NCBI GenBank assembly: GCA_030407315.1
Contig: JALQPE010001958.1
Location: 1-64,000, forward strand
Source: Asparagopsis taxiformis
Taxonomy: Eukaryota > Rhodophyta > Florideophyceae > Bonnemaisoniales > Bonnemaisoniaceae
Direction: 5' to 3'
DNA: 64,000 nucleotides
The translations under genes and the position numbers were made by a program. Positions within the stretch are counted from its first letter, which is position 1, and the number at the start of each line of letters is the position of its first letter. The notes below the pieces were generated by a model. That model was not told the origin of the DNA. It saw only the letters and a list, made by a program, of their open reading frames with translations, and did not search any database. Positions 24,101 through 35,960 of this stretch are shown piece by piece.

Positions 24101-24855
24101 TCCAGCCGACTCGAGAATGGCCTTCAACGCGGTCACTCGGTGAGATCCATCGACATATTGCAGTCGTAATTTTGCATTGGAATCAATCACCTCGCAGACG
24201 GACACGCGTGAAGCAATCACGGAAAATCCTTGAGTGAGAAACGTTTTCTTCAACTCATCAACGCGGTGCGGCCTGACCACCCTGGACACGACTGCCGGAG
24301 GAGAAACATCCAGAGGGGAAATGAAGACTGGAATGTTTCGGCAGCTCTCCGGACTTATGTCGTAGTCCACATCCACCGGGATGGGCACTGTGCCAGGGTA
24401 GGCCAGCCTGGTGCTGCGGAGAGGCTTGTTCGGTACGATGTCACGAGCGTTGTGATCATCGACCTTCTCCGCATCCTCTGCCAAGTCGCTGCCGGACGCG
24501 ATGATCATGTCCGGAGCAGGCGAGCTAGGCAGAGGAGCACCAGATCCCTCGACGGCTGGCGCCGCTTCGGCAGATTGAGCCGGAAGCGGAGTTGCGGGAA
24601 CGCCAGCGTGGAGTGTCGGGACAACCGCGGGATCGGAAGCGGAAGGGGGGGAGGGGACGGGCTTAGGTGCTGGGCTGAGCTGGGTCAGCGCTGCAGCAGC
24701 TTCGCAAACGTCCATGGGGACAGGGGGGCCAGAGAAGGAGAAGGAGAGGGAGAAGGAGTGGGAGAAGGAGTGGGAGAAGGAGTGGGAGAATCGTTGTCAC
24801 GGCGGCTGGCAGAGCGCACCTGGCGGTCGAAAGCGTTGGGGGATTGTTGAGCCAT
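21186..24855 (-). CDS. ParB-like / 2OG-Fe(II) dioxygenase fusion protein (gene B, left copy), two frame breaks
   Basis: About 1223 residues when two single-base losses are bridged. The start is ATG 24855 (MAQQSPNAFDRQ), supported by the right copy. After an S/P-rich leader comes the ParB-type domain with DGSHR, then a helical middle, a long S/P/E-rich linker with RRSTRL and a KKRR-type nuclear signal, and the dioxygenase domain. That domain has HTD, PYSH, YHYG and TRGYIY, giving both metal histidines, the aspartate and the 2OG arginine. Against B', this copy has C6 for C7 near 24724 and C4 for C5 near 22886, each shifting the frame. It also has in-frame differences such as C10 for C7 near 23291. 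ATG 24715 could bypass the first break. Clusters 1 and 2 flank it. Confidence 0.85.
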
Positions 24856-25074
24856 TGCTTTGGTGAAGAAATGAGGAAAGAAGAGTGAAAGATTGAGAAA
24901 GAGAGAAGAAGATCTGAACGACAAGCTGTTTTGCTGCGTAAGCTGAGTAAGATAGGAGAAACTCAGAGAAATGACATATTCCTATTAGTATACACCCTGG
25001 TAATGATATTCAGCGGTTGACCAATCCGAACCTTCCACATCACTTTTCGTTGTACGACAATTACAGCTCAGGCA

Positions 25075-25383
25075 GTTTACCAAGGATCCTTACAGCAAAG
25101 CCATCGTTACGATGACTTTGCTGTAAGGAAAGGTTTCATTACAGAGGCCAGGAATTTTTTTACCGGGTAAAGAAATCATGGCTACTGTAATGTTTTGTTT
25201 CCTGACAGCAAAGTCATCGTTACGATGACTTTGCTGTAAGGAAACGTTTTCATTACAGCGGCCAGGAATTTTTTTACCGGGTAAAGAAATCATGGCCACT
25301 GTAATGAAACGTTTCCTTACAGCAAAGTCATCGTAACGATGACTTTGCTGTAAGCATCCCTGGTAAACTGCTCCATCTGTAAG
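25075..25383. repeat. Hairpin cluster 2 (upstream of gene B)
   Basis: Three 39-base hairpins with cores at 25093, 25206 and 25320 (spacing 113-114 bases) alternate with TTTACCGGGTAAA palindromes. The ends are a clean inverted pair: TTACAG-N5-GCAGTTTACC on the left, GGTAAACTGC-N5-CTGTAA on the right. Confidence 0.93.
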
Positions 25384-25925
25384 CCGTTGGTCTCAACTCT
25401 CGCTCTATTTCTGTTGTCCTCCTTCATTATCTCCACCTACCTTCCACCTACACACCACCTCTCTACTGTCACTCTGCCCGCCCCTTTGGTGCATGAAATA
25501 TTTTATTACCACTCTCATAGTCTACACATACTGCTGCCTTCATACTTCTGCATGCCTACCCTTCAATCTTTCTTCCATCTTTCTCTACCGTGCTAGGCTT
25601 AGAGCATGCTCTGTGCACATCTGACTTACTTAATATCATTGTATAGTTAGAAACTAGAATAATAATTACATCACTAGAGTACACTGGAAATGTTAGTAAC
25701 TATGGTTGGTGTGGTACACAACACCCTACCTCCTTCATGAGTAAACTTTGCGCACAGAACCGTTCAATACCAGGTAGTGCAGCCAGCGCAAACTACGCTT
25801 GCACGACGCAGAGTGCTCCCCAGAGCCGTCAACAGCCGTCCAAACCATCGTTTTACGATGTTCCCGGCTCCACACTTCCCTTCTCACCCTTCCCAGGGTG
25901 GGAGACGGACGAAACTCCCAACCGC
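25384..25925. other. Gene-free spacer between clusters 2 and 3
   Basis: AT-rich spacer containing pyrimidine-rich stretches, with no credible ORF. The same spacer occurs inverted at about 52905-53446. Confidence 0.6.
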
Positions 25926-26210
25926 TTACAGCCGAAGCCGTTTACCCGGGATGCTTACGGCAAAGTCATCGTTACGATGACTTTGCTGTAAGGAAAGGTT
26001 TGATTACAGTGGTGAGAAAATTTTACCGGGTAAAAAATCAGCAAGAATTTTTTACCCGGTAAAAAATTGTGGCCGCTGTAATGATTTGATTTCTTACAGC
26101 AAAGTCATCGTAACGATGACTTTGCTGTAAGAAATCAAATCATTACAGCAAAGTCATTGTAACGATGACTTTGCTGTCAGCACCCCAGCGAAACTGCATC
26201 ATCTGTAAGC
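25926..26210. repeat. Hairpin cluster 3 (downstream of gene C fragment)
   Basis: Three hairpin cores (about 25968, 26097, 26147), two slightly diverged (CGGCAAAG, CATTG), plus paired TTTACC(C/G)GGTAAA palindromes. The ends TTACAG-N5-GCCGTTTACC and GCGAAACTGC-N5-CTGTAA are partly degraded. Confidence 0.9.
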
Positions 26211-26430
26211 CTTCCTCACCTCAATGTTGCAACCAAAGGCGACTGCGATATTACCTTGTTCTATTCTAGTACTGCCCACCATAGTTTGCTCCCCTTCTCA
26301 TATTAAATTGAGTATTGTATATCTCCTGACCCGTCTACATACGCAAACGTCATGTACTAGCCTAACTTTCATCGTTTACTTGAAGGCGGCCTTGATGCCT
26401 GCCATAGAATGCTATTAAGAACTAATTTCA

Positions 26431-27309
26431 TCAGATATCTAAACGCTCCCAGTAGTTGACATTGAAGGGAGGCTGCAGCAACTTCTCCCTGGAAGTTCGC
26501 AGTGATAGATGGGACCGGATAGGATGCTGGTACTTCACCGAAGAACGACCCTCCGCGAATCCCATTCCTCCGTGATACACGTCCGTTCGGCATACAAGCA
26601 GGGAATACGGTGGGATGCGCACGTTCGTCACTGGCACGCGGTACTTGTCTTTCGCTGGATGACTTAGGCACACATGGCTGAACTTGGCGATACGAATGAT
26701 GAACCCATCTGCACCAGCAGCCATCATGAAATATGATGGCGAGTTGAGAGGACCAGTTCCAGTTCCCTCACGGACGGGAACATCGGTATGCATAAGTTGC
26801 TCCTGACTACCTTCTGCGGTCAAAATCAGACGAAGACCCGTTTCTGGAAACACCACCGCTTCTTCTCTTCCAAACCCGAACTTCAGGTTCTCCGCACAAA
26901 TCGCCTTACCTAGCTCCAGAATCAGCTTGTTCCTGTACTGCCGCGCGCTTTCTTGCTCAAGGTCATCGCAGATGCTTTTCCGGTCCGTCTTGAATACACC
27001 AGTGCTGTCTTTCGGTCGAAGTAGTTTCCACGGGTTCTTCTGACTTGCACTTGAGCCACTTGTAGTACCTTGGAATGCGCTGGCCATCTGTGTGAATAAC
27101 TCGTGCGTAGCTGCTCCCACTGTAGTAGGAGAGAAAATGTCTTGCAATACCACGTAACCAAGCTCGTCGATCATTCTTCTCTGGTAGCTGAAGTATTGTT
27201 GGCTTTCACAAGAACCGAGGGGACATACCAAAGTAGAGTAGCCTGCAGCTGCTTCCATTATCTCCGTCCGGATTGTATCAATGTCTTCTTCTGTGATATA
27301 ATACTTCAT
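26431..27309 (-). CDS. 2OG-Fe(II) dioxygenase domain, truncated copy of gene C
   Basis: 292 residues from ATG 27309 (MKYYITEEDI), a near-identical copy of the C-terminal half of gene C. It has HTD, the SYFMMAAGADGF strand, SHVC, YHGGMGF and IRSHLSL, so all predicted metal and 2OG ligands are present. The ParB half is missing because the inverted-repeat junction (about 27330) falls just upstream. A short in-frame remnant (LPSGVPSNSR) precedes the ATG, so the domain was once internal. The ATG is conserved in all paralogues as an internal methionine, so translation as a stand-alone dioxygenase is possible but unproven. Confidence 0.75.
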   Translation of the reverse strand: MKYYITEEDIDTIRTEIMEAAAGYSTLVCPLGSCESQQYFSYQRRMIDELGYVVLQDIFSPTTVGAATHELFTQMASAFQGTTSGSSASQKNPWKLLRPKDSTGVFKTDRKSICDDLEQESARQYRNKLILELGKAICAENLKFGFGREEAVVFPETGLRLILTAEGSQEQLMHTDVPVREGTGTGPLNSPSYFMMAAGADGFIIRIAKFSHVCLSHPAKDKYRVPVTNVRIPPYSLLVCRTDVYHGGMGFAEGRSSVKYQHPIRSHLSLRTSREKLLQPPFNVNYWERLDI

Positions 27310-27334
27310 TCTAGAGTTGGAAGGAACGCCACTA

Positions 27335-28640
27335 GGAAGGCACGAAATGCACTGAGAACAGTGAAACAGTGTTTTATTGTGTCACCAAACACTGTTCATG
27401 GAACAAGAAGAGTACTGTCCGGAGAACAGTATATTTAAAACCGAGAACAGTATGGACAATTCATAGAACGGTATTTCAAACATGAGAACGATGAAGAACG
27501 TTCCTGAGAACACTGTATTAGACTTCCAGGAAGCAATCTTACTGTTCTGGGAACACTATGTTGACATTCTGGGACAGTAATCATTGTTCTGGGAACAGCG
27601 TGGTGGAGTACCCAGAACAGCTTCGAATACTCCAGGAACTATACAAACAACACCAAATGAACGGTGTAGACTGACATAATATCGGAACTGCAAACAATAC
27701 AAACCGTTCTTTGGAGCAATGTAGTGAGAGGAGGAAAACGGAACATAGCGTTCGCTGAACAGTGAATTTGGAAGCAGGAACGACAAGGACTGTTCTAGGA
27801 GTACAGACATGGAACGCGACAAAACAGTAAAGACAGTCCCTGAAGTGATATAGATGGAGACTGGGATCACCGAAGATTGATCCGGAGCCAGTATGCATAG
27901 AAACCAGGAACAATGTTGGAAGTCCTGGGAACAATGAATCCAACGAACAAGGACACCATGTACTGTCCTGGGAAGAGCAAAAAAGGCGGCCTGGATCATC
28001 ACAGCCTGTTCTTGGAATACTAAAGTAGGAACATGGAGACGATGAGGGATGTTCCAGGAACAGTGAACATCGAAACGGGGAACAGTAGAGAGCGTTCTGC
28101 GAATAGTGAAAGGAACGCGACAAAACAGTAAAGACAGTCCCTGAATTGATATAGATGGAGACTGGGATCACCGAAGATTGATCCGGAGCCAGTATGCATA
28201 GAAACCAGGAACAATGTTGGAAGTCCTGGGAACAATGAATCCAACGAACAAGGACACCATGTACTGTCCTGGGAAGAGCAAAAAAGGCGGCCTGGATCAT
28301 CACAGCCTGTTCTTGGAATACTAAAGTAGGAACATGGAGACGATGAGGGATGTTCCAGGAACAGTGAACATCGAAACGGGGAACAGTAGAGAGCGTTCTG
28401 CGAATAGTGAAAGTTCAATTCATGAACAGTATATACCGTTCTAGGAACAATGCGATTCGAAAACAGGAACGTCATAAATTGTTCTGGGATCACTATAACT
28501 AAAAGACATGGATGCTGTACACCGTTCTAGGAGCTCTAAATTACCGAACCAGAAATACCATAACGGTGTAAATTGAAACCTAATTTTCAAACCAGAAATG
28601 CCATAATGTGCTCCGGGAACACTAGATTTTGGGATGTATT
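27335..28640. repeat. Array of degenerate GTTC/GAAC inverted motifs
   Basis: Dozens of short words of the form TGTTC-N3-GAACA and single GAACAGT/ACTGTTC half-sites, spaced roughly 20-50 bases, begin at the inner junction of the left arm. It is open in several minus-strand frames because stops are rare; I do not regard those frames as genes. A comparable array lies at 41150-41740. Confidence 0.75.
27811..28412. repeat. 301-bp tandem duplication
   Basis: Two head-to-tail copies (27811-28111 and 28112-28412), both starting GGAACGCGACAAAACAGTAA and nearly identical (GAAGTG against GAATTG), inside the GTTC/GAAC array. This is a recent duplication. Confidence 0.9.
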
Positions 28641-30282
28641 GAAGACAGATATGGTAAAGTAGTGTAGGTGTGAAGGCAACAGATGCTCTGAAGCAATATT
28701 TATTTGGAAGGAAAGGACAGAGCTATATTAACGATAATGAAGATTGATAGATGCATCACCAAAACAGTATCCGGCTCGTGGTATTTGAATTTTGAGATGG
28801 AGGAGTGTGATTGATGTACAGACTGTGCAAAGAAAGAAGAAATGTACAAGGAAAGAAAAAGAAGTGGTAAGCCCGGGCAATGATAGTGTAGAGTGATATC
28901 AGAAAACACCGGTTGCACAACCTGGGTAATGATAACGGAGAGTGATTTCAGGAAACACCGGTTGCACAACCACTGGCAGGATTATGAGCGGTTGAAAATG
29001 GTGAGTACAAACCAACGAAACATGGTGACTTGAAGGGTGCGAGATAGTTTGAAAGTAGTGCTGTCTCCATTGTCGAAGAAGGCCATTCGGAGTTGGGATA
29101 AATGTGAGTCGGCAAAATCATACAATGACGAAGATGATACGTGAAGTAGACAATAGATGAGCAAAATGAACCTTCCAAGAAGCGTGGAAAAGGTATGAGG
29201 TGTTCGGAACGATAGTGAAGAAGCGTGCAACAGGGATGAGGTGTTCGGAACGATAGTGTGAGAAAATTGCATGAGCGAGATTTTCCTGGAGAGATGTTAT
29301 TGAGTTCTCTCTGTATTTATATGAGGCAAGGAGTGGGAGATCGTCTAGGAGCATAATTGGCAACTTGCGGCTGGTGTCAGGAGTAGAGAAAAACCTAGGT
29401 TCGTGGGCTGAGTGATTTGGCAAGCTTGTTGGTCACTGGCCCGGAAGACACAATGTGAATTGCGACGTACTACTTGCCAGCGGATAGTATCGCTTGCCAA
29501 GTCACAGCTGTGAACGGCGGAAATCAATCATATGTCAATGTATTTGAGCAGACTGGCCTGGCAATACAATCATGGTTGAATATTAAAAATAGAATCATCG
29601 TAGAAAGGACGAAATAACCACTCTGACGCCCTGTTGAAGCAATGACCTGGCACAGTCTGGGAACATTAATGCCAAGTGATTTAGAAGTTTGTGATGACGG
29701 CTAGAGATACGCCTTGGGAGGTGTGATGTGGCCCGTAAGAGGTATTGTGTGAAAACCCAGGACGGAGGATGTCATCGGTTGGAGAACCTCTGACAGGCAT
29801 GTGTGTTTGTCGGTATAATGATGGGTATGCACAGTAGTGGAACATGAGATGGAGGGCAGCAGGTGTTGAAGAGACCATGGGTTGCACAACCACTGACAGC
29901 CGAGGGCAGTGATTTAGCGGAAATGTAGCATTGAACTGGAGAGGGAAAGCCGCAGACGTCGGAGGCTGTCCTTCTGAAGTGCACTTGCATTTCATGAAAT
30001 GCATGAAAGGAAGAAAGCTGCATGCAGCAGAAAGCTGCAGCTTTCACGCGAGAATAGAAGAGCGGCAAAATGTGGAAGGACTGCCTAATGTAACCAAATT
30101 ATTGTAATAGAACAATGGCAGTTGTTTCGAAAACAGTGACGAACACACACAAGCAGAAACAGGTTTTGAAACCGGTGACAGTGAAGGAGAAACAGGTTTC
30201 GAAACCGGTGACAATGAAACAGGTTTCGAAACCGGTGACTGCCGAAAGGAATTGTATATTTCGGGTTGTGGATCAGTACAGT
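28641..30282. other. Gene-free repeat-bearing spacer
   Basis: Contains scattered CACCGGTTGCACAACC words (28895, 28955, 29880) and three GAAACCGGTGAC words at about 30168-30242. The same motif recurs in the tandem arrays at 32.9-37.0 kb. No credible gene is seen. Confidence 0.6.
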
Positions 30283-32136
30283 TTATGCCGTTCTAGGAGG
30301 GTAACCCAGGGATCTATCGACGACGTAATGTGAACCGCCATCCAGGAGTGCCGAAGAGTGGCTGACCTGGTGGAGGGTAGTGTTTGCAGAGCATTTGTGT
30401 TCTGTGGAACATGCATGTATAGTTGCAACTCGAATCACGGAAGAAGTGAGGCGTAAAAGCTGTGACGAGTTGGTCAATTTCTGACCCAGATTTTTTTCCG
30501 GTGTGGTATTTGCAGTGTTCGGTGATTCCACTGTCTGCGGCCATGGTTGTTCGCATGTAGGACATACTTCCGCATGCCGAGGTTTCTTCGACGCACGATC
30601 CTGTCCGGGCTCCACAGCAGGTTGCACGCTTCCTGCACCACTGGTTTCTGGGCCTTCTTCTCCACCGCGCTGCGAGTCTTCTTCGACAGGACCATCCTCG
30701 GTTTGTGCAACCTGCCGACGTCGCACGGCACTACGACGTCTCGCACGAGCGGTCCGCTCGTCCATAGCAGTTCGTTCTGTTGGTACGATCTCATCTTCTT
30801 CATTTCGGTCACCGTTCGCTTCATCATTCCCTGCGACGGTATGTTCTAGTTGTCCATCTCTTTCCTCCTGCACGTTGGCCTCCGGCACTGGCGGCCGTTC
30901 GGGAGGTGAGCCACCAGCACTCTGTACGTTTCTTTCGTGATTTTTACGCCGTCCTGTATTTGTTGCTCCCTCCAATGGTCTCACCACGTCAACCTGGTTA
31001 ATTCTTGTACTATTCTCTATGAATGCGGTCAGCCATGTCCGAATGCGAGCTTGTCTGCGTTGTTGGGATGATTCGCGTATGGAACTGCTAATGTTCTCTG
31101 CATCACTGTCTATAGCGGACAGCATGCGAGACATGAAATTTTCCAATGATGATCTCAGAGCATCATCATATCGCTGACCATACGCGATATTCGCCGGTAG
31201 CGCTTCCATTCCGACGAGAACGTGCATTACAACGGCATACAGTTTCGGTACCACACTCCTGTCTTCTTCGGCGTCCATTACATACTTGAACATAGCATTG
31301 GCACTAACCAGGTTCTCCTTCTTCAACACCTTTCTCCTCACTCCACGGTTTCCGGTCACGAATGTGCACTGCTCCGGGGTTGCGGCTCGTATTTTCCGTT
31401 CGGCAACAAATCTGAGGCCACCGAAAATGGCTTGTGAAATGATTGCATGTACATCACGAACCATGCCATAATTTTCAAGCGGCACGTCGTACTCGACCGG
31501 AGCGCAACAAGAATCTAGCACTTCCGGTATCCCACGGTCAGAGTTCCTGTCCTGGACTTTCGTTATTAGCAGACACACCCATGACATTGTATGAATATAC
31601 CATGATAGCATCCACGACCGACCTTCTTGGCTAATGCTCCAAGTAAAACTATGAGATGGATAATTATGTAGCTTGGCCTTTTGCATAGCTACAGCGTATA
31701 TCCACTCATCAGACATCCACGACTCGATCTTCGAAAGGACGTTCCTGAAATCCAGAGCTGTTAGAACATTTTTCAACACTTTTTTCTTCGACGTAAAGGG
31801 TATCACGAAACCATTCATATCACCAAACACGCCTCTCGGATATAGACGCAAAGTATTCAGACATTGCTCTGTATAGAACACGCATGCCCGTTGGACGACT
31901 CTGGTGACAACGTGAGCGGGCGGGGTAGGGCGGGTCCCGTTCCCAATATATAGATTACACTCCGAACTGTTGACGAACTCTTGTGCATCGCGCGTTACTT
32001 GTCTTTCCCATGCAGCCCACTGCGAAGCCGAAGTGTTATCACCAACAGGTGGCCGTCCTTGGATATATTGTTTAATAGAAGCGAACACATCCGTGGGAGA
32101 CGAGTACGGTGTCTGTCTCCTCGGTGCTGGCGGCAT
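30283..32136 (-). CDS. Hypothetical protein, 617 aa
   Basis: Starts at ATG 32136 (MPPAPRRQTPYSS); the upstream extension begins with GTG and is not used. The first 400 residues look globular and helix-rich with many W, Y and C residues, no recognised motif. From about residue 410 the protein becomes charged and low complexity (E, R, Q), with stretches such as RTARARRRSAVRRRQ and a CPTCEQPWP zinc-ribbon-like pair near the end. It sits between arrays carrying the CACCGGTT motif, so it may be the accessory protein of that element. I do not recognise the family; the single uninterrupted frame supports it being real. Confidence 0.6.
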   Translation of the reverse strand: MPPAPRRQTPYSSPTDVFASIKQYIQGRPPVGDNTSASQWAAWERQVTRDAQEFVNSSECNLYIGNGTRPTPPAHVVTRVVQRACVFYTEQCLNTLRLYPRGVFGDMNGFVIPFTSKKKVLKNVLTALDFRNVLSKIESWMSDEWIYAVAMQKAKLHNYPSHSFTWSISQEGRSWMLSWYIHTMSWVCLLITKVQDRNSDRGIPEVLDSCCAPVEYDVPLENYGMVRDVHAIISQAIFGGLRFVAERKIRAATPEQCTFVTGNRGVRRKVLKKENLVSANAMFKYVMDAEEDRSVVPKLYAVVMHVLVGMEALPANIAYGQRYDDALRSSLENFMSRMLSAIDSDAENISSSIRESSQQRRQARIRTWLTAFIENSTRINQVDVVRPLEGATNTGRRKNHERNVQSAGGSPPERPPVPEANVQEERDGQLEHTVAGNDEANGDRNEEDEIVPTERTAMDERTARARRRSAVRRRQVAQTEDGPVEEDSQRGGEEGPETSGAGSVQPAVEPGQDRASKKPRHAEVCPTCEQPWPQTVESPNTANTTPEKNLGQKLTNSSQLLRLTSSVIRVATIHACSTEHKCSANTTLHQVSHSSALLDGGSHYVVDRSLGYPPRTA

Positions 32137-32884
32137 CTTCAATCTTTCGTTTCTTGTGTGCAGTGGATCTCTGTGAACTTCGATTCTGCGGAGCTGATAA
32201 ACAGAGTGCACTGTTTGTGTGCAATACTTGTAGAAGTCAAGAGCTCTTCACTCCTCACAAATCCTTGTCCTAGTAATAGGTTCAATATCAATTTACGTTC
32301 TCATCTCTATTGTAAGCGGTTTTGCTACCGTTCCTACCATCAAATTTTATAATTAATTACGAATGTTCGCGACCATTCCAACGGTGCGGAATCGTGCCCT
32401 GAAACCGCGGTTTCATTGCGTTCGTTGCAGCCATCCTAGGACATTATGAAGCTTCATAATGTCAACACAAGCCGCCCCGATGTGATGAAATATCCCTGAA
32501 TCTTCCTCACGGTGGTTTGAATTGAAATGGAATATTCACACCCTTTGCGGTTAAGTGGTGAGTTTCATCCACTCCGTCCACAGATCCAACGTTTCATATA
32601 AACACGGGAATAGCAGGAAAGTACAGAACCATCCAATAATTATGAGCCATCGTAATCTAATTATATCGCCATGGGACATGTTCTTAAGAAATTTCCCCTA
32701 TTCAATTGGAAACGGTATGGCAAGGTGCCATTATTCCAACAAACTTTGCAGACTTACTGGAATCTTCTAAGTCTCGAGACCGGAACCAAGTTTAGTCCTT
32801 CCTTGTTGAATTCGGCAATAATGGTCCGCTCCAGTCGCTGTACATCTCTTTCCGAAACAAGACCAAGCCGTCCACTTCTCACCA

Positions 32885-33592
32885 GTGTCACAACCAAACC
32901 ACGGACAACCATTTGCACAACTACACACGTGTGCACCTCGTCACTGCCTTCACAACTGCCTGCAACAAGCTGCATGCTCGCACACGTGTGCGCTCCGTCA
33001 CCGGTTTCACAACCACGGACAACCATTTGCACAACTACACACGTGTGCACCTCGTCACTGCCTTCACAACCACGGACAACCATTTGCACGACTACACACG
33101 TGTGCACCTCGTCATCGGTTTCACAACCACGGACAACCATTTGCACAACTACACATGTGTGCACCTCGTCACCGGTTTCACAACCACGGACAACCATTTG
33201 CACAACTACACACGTGTGCACCTCGTCACCGGTTTCACAACCACGGACAACCATTTGCACAACTACACACGTGTGCGCTCCGTCACCGGTTTCAAAACCA
33301 AGGACAACCATTTGCACAACTACACACGTGTCCACCTCGTCACTGCCTTCACAACTGCCTGGAACAAGCTGCATGCTCGCACACGTGTGCGCTCCGTCAC
33401 CGGTTTCACAACCACGGACAACCATTTGCACAACTACACATGTGTGCACTTCGTCACCGGTTTCAAAACCACGGACAACCATTTGCACAACTACACACGT
33501 GTGCACCTCGTCACTGCCTTCACAACTGCCTAGAACTAGCTGCATAACTACACACGTGTGCACTTCGTCACCGGTTGCACAACCACATGTGG
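32885..33592. repeat. 57-bp minisatellite, about 11 copies
   Basis: The unit begins AACCACGGACAACCATTTGC and contains the palindrome ACACGTGT and the word CACCGGTTTCAC. Because 57 is a multiple of three and few stops occur, long open frames appear on both strands. They are by-products. Confidence 0.95.
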
Positions 33593-33628
33593 TGAGGAGC
33601 AGGGCAGCTGCAGCTGTCCTGCTCCTCA
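33593..33628. repeat. 36-base near-perfect palindrome
   Basis: TGAGGAGCAGGGCAGCTG paired with CAGCTGTCCTGCTCCTCA, one mismatched pair, directly at the end of the 57-bp array. Confidence 0.85.
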
Positions 33629-33969
33629 CTGACTTCATGACCGTGGATGAACTGCAAGTCTAGACACGTGTCCATGTCGTCCCTACTTCCACGACCGACC
33701 ATGAACGTTCGTACAATAGTACTGAAATAATACTATTCTTGTTTGGGAACGATACATCTCAATCGTTTGTCGATGGATCATCCGTCCATAGATCATCCGT
33801 CCATTCTACATGATGGTATCGCCATTGAGGTACTCTGGAACGTGAATACGAGTGGTACGTGTAACCGGCGGACAAGACACTCCGCAAACAGGGTTTGGTG
33901 GAAGGCAAAGGTAGCCAGGTTGACTCGACGAGGAATCCCCCGTTCTGCCACGCTGACATATTTGGCGAT

Positions 33970-34013
33970 GTTAGGCCATCCCGAAACCTCTAGAGGTTTC
34001 GGGATGGCCTAAC
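33970..34013. repeat. Perfect 44-base palindrome
   Basis: Arms of 22 bases meeting at CTCTAGAG; the outer part reads GTTAGGCCATCCCGAAACC and is exactly complemented on the other side. No poly-T follows, so there is no clear terminator. Confidence 0.92.
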
Positions 34014-34499
34014 GTAAAGCTAGCCCGGCTGGGAAGACTTTCCCTCGTAGGTGGAACACATGCTATTGCAGTTGCGTTTCCAGGAGTTGTCCAAGATCTG
34101 AATCGATTTTTCCGCAGCCTGCAATGCGGTCCAGAACGTATAAGTCTGCGCCGAACCATTTCCAGGCTGGTTGCCAACGAATGAGATGAATACCACGATA
34201 CCACACGACCAGTGGTACAATGAATTGCGAAGAGCAGAGTACGAATCCGTTGACCTCGGAAATAGAACTAAGCGAGATTTGAGATCCCCGGTGTACTTTT
34301 ATTTATCACCTATCTAGAGATAAAAAATGGCCCATTAAGCACACCGGAGGTTACGGTGCAATTGAGATATGTTACCTATCCGCAGAGTCAGGACCGTCGT
34401 TGATACAACGATGACAGTATCGTGCATGTGCGTTTCACTTGCTTCTCTGCCACGGACGAAAACAAAACAGTCAACATTTCCATTAGCATTGGTGGGGGT

Positions 34500-35345
34500 C
34501 AACGATATCACTGCTTCTAGGACTCACGTTTCAATAACGTTGTGAACATACTCGTCACTGATTTCGCTACCCCTCATAAGTGTTCCAGACCACATTGTAC
34601 AGTCAATGAGTGCGTTTGTGTCACTGGTTTCACTACCGCTGACCAGAACACGTGTAGTGTAATGTATCCAGGCTAGACTTGTGGTCATCGACCACACGAC
34701 CTTCGGTACACCCCCTCCTCCAGCTGATCAGTGAGCCATTCGTGTCACTGGTTTCACTACCGCTGACCATAACACGTGTACCATGATGTGTCCTTGCTAC
34801 ACGTGTGGTCATCGGCCGCACGACCTCTGGCGCACACCCACATTTTGGTTCCTCAGTGAGCCAATCGTGTCACTGGTTTCACAACCGCTGACCATAACAC
34901 GTGTATCATAATATGTCCTTGCTACACGTGTAGTCATCGGCCGCACGACCTCCGGTACACACCGCCCCATTTCTGGTGTTCAGTGAGACCATCCATGTCA
35001 CTGGTTTCACTACCGCTGACCATAACACGTGTATCATAATATGTCCTTGCTACACGTGTAGTCATCGGCCGCACGACCTCCGGTACACACCGCCCCATTT
35101 CTGGTGTTCAGTGAGACCATCCATGTCACTGGTTTCACTACCGCTGACCATAACACGTGTATCATAATGTATCCAGGCTACACGTGTGGTCATCGGCTGC
35201 ACGACCTCTGGCGCACACCCACATTTTGGTTCCTCAGTGAGACCATCCATGTCACTGGTTTCACTACCGCTGACCATAACACGTGTATCATAATGTGTCC
35301 TTGCTACACGTGTAGTCATCGGCCGCACGACCTCTGGTTCACAAT
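34500..35345. repeat. 125-128-bp tandem repeat, about 6 copies
   Basis: The word GTGAG(A)CCAT recurs at 34731, 34856, 34983, 35111 and 35237. Each unit carries GTCACTGGTTTCAC, the palindrome ACACGTGT and CATCGGCCGCACGACC. It shares its GTCACYGGTTTCAC and ACACGTGT words with the 57-bp array. The spacer at 34014-34500 holds no credible gene. Confidence 0.9.
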
Positions 35346-35539
35346 GGGGAAAGTTGGATCGAAATCAACGGATTGGGCTCGACTTGGCGCTGCTCTGTAC
35401 CGTATCAATTGTTTCGGTTCACCAACCAGTCGGCACGGCATGGCTCAGCTCAGCTGCGCGGGCGATGGCAGCAATGCAAACACAGATGATGTTTGGTGAA
35501 ATTGAAATTATTGATATTGTTTGCCATGCACCGTGTCGC

Positions 35540-35960
35540 GGCCAACTCGGTATCTGTCGGGTGTGTTGCAAAACCAGTAACATGGCTTACAATGGCTATT
35601 GGATCAAACAGGAGAGGCCATGCTACCAGCCAAAATTTCGCAGCAAATTTTCATTTAGGGTTACACACAGCACTAGTCGCACAACCAGTGACATGGATCG
35701 TCATGGCTTTCGGAACCAAAAGGAGTACCTCCCACCCTTGCAACACCAATTTCAGACCAAATTTCATTTACGGTTACACTCATCACTGGTCGCACAACCA
35801 GTGACATGGTTCGTCATGGCTTTTGGACCCACCAGGAGAAGCTATGCTTGGTACGAGCCGAAATTTCGGAGCAAATTGTCATTTAGGGTTGCACCCAGCA
35901 CAGGTTGCACAACCAGTGACATGGCTTGTCTTGGCATTTGCTCATGGAAGAAACTCCCTC
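35540..35960. repeat. About 114-bp repeat, 4 diverged copies
   Basis: The word GCACAACCAGTGACATGG recurs at 35679, 35792 and 35907 (with a variant near 35564), each followed by GTCATGGCTTT-like sequence. It carries the same CACAACC(A)GTGAC motif as the flanking arrays. Confidence 0.8.

Larger units (their letters stand above)
17855..27330 (+). repeat. Left arm of a 9.5-kb inverted duplication
   Basis: Matches the reverse complement of about 51499-61028. It contains most of the methyltransferase-SET gene, hairpin cluster 1, gene B, clusters 2 and 3 and the dioxygenase half of gene C. By eye there are five amino-acid differences in 292 for the dioxygenase and about seven in 710 for the methyltransferase-SET, so the arms are near-identical. 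The outer junction falls inside the methyltransferase-SET gene (at CGATACGCC) and the inner one just before the dioxygenase domain of gene C (at GGAACGC). Confidence 0.9.

Noticed and set aside
27556..28493. Cys/Ser-rich ORFs of 148-240 residues
   Set aside because: They arise from the GTTC/GAAC array and the 301-bp duplication; no domain signature and no sensible start.
32671..33663. Long open frames on both strands encoding T/C/V-rich repeat proteins
   Set aside because: They follow a 57-bp minisatellite whose unit is a multiple of three with few stops, so several frames are open together.
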